From: Gari tellinella
Taxonomy: Eukaryota; Mollusca; Bivalvia; Cardiida; Psammobiidae
Length of the DNA stretch: 64,000 nucleotides
Assembly (NCBI GenBank): GCA_922989275.2
Contig: OV277871.1
Coordinates: 28,840,693-28,904,692 of the forward strand
Direction: 5' to 3'
Below, piece after piece: positions 62,056 through 64,000 of this stretch. A model generated the notes under the pieces. It made no database searches and was not told the DNA's origin. It saw only the letters and a list, made by a program, of their open reading frames with translations. Numbering within the stretch: the stretch's first letter is position 1; every line of letters starts with the position of its first letter. A program made the translations under genes and the position numbers.

Positions 62056-62124
62056 TGTAAACAGTGTTGATCCTGATCAGAGGGCTCCTTTAGGAGCCCT
62101 CTGATCAGGGTCTGCACTGTTTGT
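62056..62124. repeat. palindrome A, AGGGCTC-tip subtype
   Basis: GTAAACAGTGTTGATCCTGA, TCAGAGGGCTCCTTTAGGAG and CCCTCTGATCAGGGTCTGCA CTGTTTG. The core differs completely from GACGCC/GGCGTC yet is fully paired. Confidence 0.85.
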
Positions 62125-62589
62125 CATATTGCGATATTGTTCAAATCAACCCTAAATAAACTAAAATTGATTTGACTAAATTGGAAATTGGAATGGTTAG
62201 TTACAGTCTCAGGGAATAATGGGTTAATCACCTAGGTAGTGTTGTGGATTAGATCGATGTCTGATTGAATTGAAACACCTAAAAACCGGAAACCGTCTGA
62301 AAACTGGACACACATTTCATACTGGCAGTGAAAGAGTTAACTTACTTTAAATGGCCACCGACCTCCCTTATCCGGAAACCCGTCGTATCCGAACTGTTTG
62401 CTTACTATGCTTTGTGTATAAAGATCCGATTTTCTGAGTTTTTGATGTTATGTATATATAGTGTATGCAGTGATATATACAATAGAGCTACATTTACTAG
62501 AATACGGCAGTTAAAAAGAAAAAAATGAAAATGTTCTAATGAATGGTTTTAAAGACGATCGATCAAGATGACAAAAAGCATCAAACTAC
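62125..62589. other. no feature recognised
   Basis: No supported ORF or repeat. Confidence 0.35.
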
Positions 62590-62850
62590 TGAACCATTTG
62601 CCCTATAGCCTGATTTTTTTGTTTTGAAGACAGAGGACTACTTAAAGCAGGTTGAAAGTAAAGCATAATGCGCATTGAGCCGCATTCTGCTTAACTTTCA
62701 GCCTGCTTAAAGCCACCATCTGTTAGGATATAGAGAATATCTGTACATGTACATGTATGTTGGTATGCTTATGGCTGTATAAATTGAACCTATATTCTTC
62801 AGCGGAGAAATAAATTAAATGCGCTAAAAGGCGCTTCTATGAGATTAAAG
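62590..62850 (-). mobile_element. eroded palindrome B MITE, minus orientation
   Basis: TTTGCCCTATAGCCTGATTT at the left, TTCAGCGGAGAAATAAATTA and GCGCTAAAAGGCGCTTCTAT at the right; palindrome B 62641-62711 with mismatches. Neither TTAA end is intact. Confidence 0.65.
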
Positions 62851-62959
62851 AACTATGTTTTTCTTCCATATTGCATTAAACAGTTATTTGCCTTAAAGAC
62901 CTAACGCTTGATTCAATGTAGTGTTTGTAGTAGAGGGGTTCTATTGTAATTGATTGTGT

Positions 62960-63010
62960 ATGCAGTAAAACCTCGCTATAATACATGTAACCACTTAAAA
63001 GAAGACCTAG
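62960..63010 (+). mobile_element. left end of a palindrome C MITE
   Basis: GCAGTAAAACCTCGCTATAA then ACATGTAACCACTTAAAAG; nothing of the hairpin follows. Confidence 0.5.
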
Positions 63011-63043
63011 TAACCATGTTAAGGACAAATGGTAAGTTTAAAT

Positions 63044-63180
63044 GATTATAATAATAATAATCTAGACTTTATTCAACGAAAGAGTTCATTTGATAAAAAA
63101 TCAATCTTCCACGAGGCCCTCAACTTTTCTACAAGGCATTTGATACAAAACATATAACTAACAACAATATAACACAATCA
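63044..63180 (-). mobile_element. LINE 3' end with (ATT)n tail, minus strand
   Basis: On the minus strand, TTTTGTATCAAATGCCTTGT, GCCTCGTGGAAGATTGATTT and GAATAAAGTCTAG then (ATT)n. Same family as 32485-32570. Confidence 0.65.
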
Positions 63181-63287
63181 ATATTAACTATCAATTTGTA
63201 AGAATAAAAAAGTATAACAAATATTTGATTCATATTAATAATTTATGCGTATTCTGCAAATAGTGTACATGTACACATGTACATCCT

Positions 63288-63538
63288 TTAACCCTTTACC
63301 CAATAACCTATTTATGATATTAAAGACAGGTGATCACTTAAAGCAGGTTGAAAGTAAAGCAGAATGTGCCTTAGGCACATTCTGCTTTACTTTCAGCCTG
63401 CTTTAAACAACTATACTTTAGGCTATATAAAATATTTGTTATGGTAATTGTTCATGAGGCTATAAACTGGAACTATTTTCTTCAGCGGAGGAATATATTA
63501 GATACGCTAAAAGTCGCTTCTATGGGGTAAAGGGATAA
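63288..63538 (-). mobile_element. TTAA-flanked MITE carrying palindrome B, minus orientation
   Basis: TTAACCCTTTACCCAATAAC and TATGGGGTAAAGGGATAAA (right TTAA mutated). Palindrome B 63338-63405 has GTGCCTTAGGCAC at its tip instead of GCGCCTTAAGGCGC, with the change mirrored in both arms. Confidence 0.87.
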
Positions 63539-63701
63539 ACAGATTGAAAGTTATCCTGCCTACAATAGCATTCTGTTTTAAATACTGAAGCCAAACCTAG
63601 TTGCCGTAATCGATGGAATTCACTGTATAATATGATGCACGTGTGGTTTTGTTGGTCACAGATGGAGTAAGCTTTTTGCTTTTATGATATTATTTGATTG
63701 G

Positions 63702-63934
63702 TACAGTGGAGATGACATTATTCTTTCCGTTTAAACGCAAACGAAACGCAAACGCAATGCTGTAAAATCTACAACATGTCAACTATTTGACAACTCCAAA
63801 TATTGACTTTAATCTGAGTTGCAAACAGTTTAGAACCTGATCAGACGCCGGGTTACCCGGCGTCTGGTCTGGCTCCAAACTGTTTGTAATGAACATGGGG
63901 GTTATTGGAAAAGAATAACATTTTTTCCACTGTA
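63702..63934 (-). mobile_element. CAGTGGAGAA-type MITE with palindrome A, minus orientation
   Basis: TACAGTGGAGATGACATTAT and GAATAACATTTTTTCCACTG TA. Palindrome A 63821-63887 (GGGTTACCC tip). Part of the right interior arm (AAACGCGTTTA) is deleted. Confidence 0.83.
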
Positions 63935-64000
63935 TGGCACAGGTCTTTGGTGCATTTTTTAAGACAACTCTGCAATTGAATCTCGTCGATGTTTCTACAT

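Noticed and set aside
19481..63934. Many small ORFs sharing the peptide QIRRRVTRRLIRLQTVC
   Set aside because: The peptide is the translation of palindrome A, seen at about 19591, 22598, 23387, 30345, 37344, 38005 and 59041, on either strand. It is not a protein family.

Overview
This window reads as AT-rich genomic DNA from a metazoan, most likely a bivalve mollusc. That is an inference from three things: three APE-type LINE retrotransposons; two long elements that begin AGCTCACCTG, end with a GGGCC..GGCCC hairpin and carry internal tandem arrays, as the bivalve pearl/Helitron-like elements do; and a very high density of short inverted-repeat (MITE) elements. I found no host protein-coding gene that I can name. 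The window is almost entirely nested mobile DNA and tandem repeats. Single candidate exons or small ORFs at 60.6 kb, 40.1-40.4 kb and 18.6 kb are weak.

Layout. 0-5.5 kb: a LINE with an open endonuclease-reverse transcriptase frame (394-3813), a TA/TG microsatellite, a long 3' region and a second LINE 3' stub ending in (ATT)n. 5.5-14.8 kb: MITEs in all stages of decay. 14.9-18.1 kb: two pearl/Helitron-like elements with internal repeats of 145 bp (six units) and about 320 bp (four units). 18-24 kb: more MITEs. 24-27.8 kb (minus strand): a frame-broken LINE that keeps a 2A-like DVERNPGP motif just before its endonuclease domain. 28-38.4 kb: fold-back elements, MITEs and LINE tails. 38.5-39.5 kb: a minisatellite with an 85-bp trimeric higher-order repeat. 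41.6-42.4 kb: a second 85-bp array that grows out of a MITE terminus. 43-49 kb: MITEs, including a 689-bp element (45832-46520) packed with ACCGAT/ATCGGT words. 49.3-54.3 kb: two nearly identical 2,487-bp inverted-repeat elements head to tail. 55.5-58.2 kb: a broken LINE interrupted by a 1-kb insertion that holds a tRNA-like SINE head. 58-64 kb: MITEs and fold-backs.

The strongest unifying signal is a set of short, nearly perfect palindromes that recur throughout the window. Palindrome A (about 67 bp, GCAAACAGTTTGG..GATCAGACGCC and its mirror) occurs roughly 40 times; palindromes B and C (CTTAAAGCA..GTAAAGCAGAA and mirror) are related to each other. Copies differ by substitutions that are mirrored in both arms, so pairing is preserved while sequence drifts. 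The same palindromes sit inside different carriers: some flanked by TA with Tc1/mariner/pogo-like ends (CAGTGGAGAA or CAGTAAAACCTC), others flanked by TTAA with piggyBac-like ends (CCCTTTACC, CCCTTTCACC, CCCATATGTG). This looks like a modular hairpin cargo shared by unrelated non-autonomous transposons.
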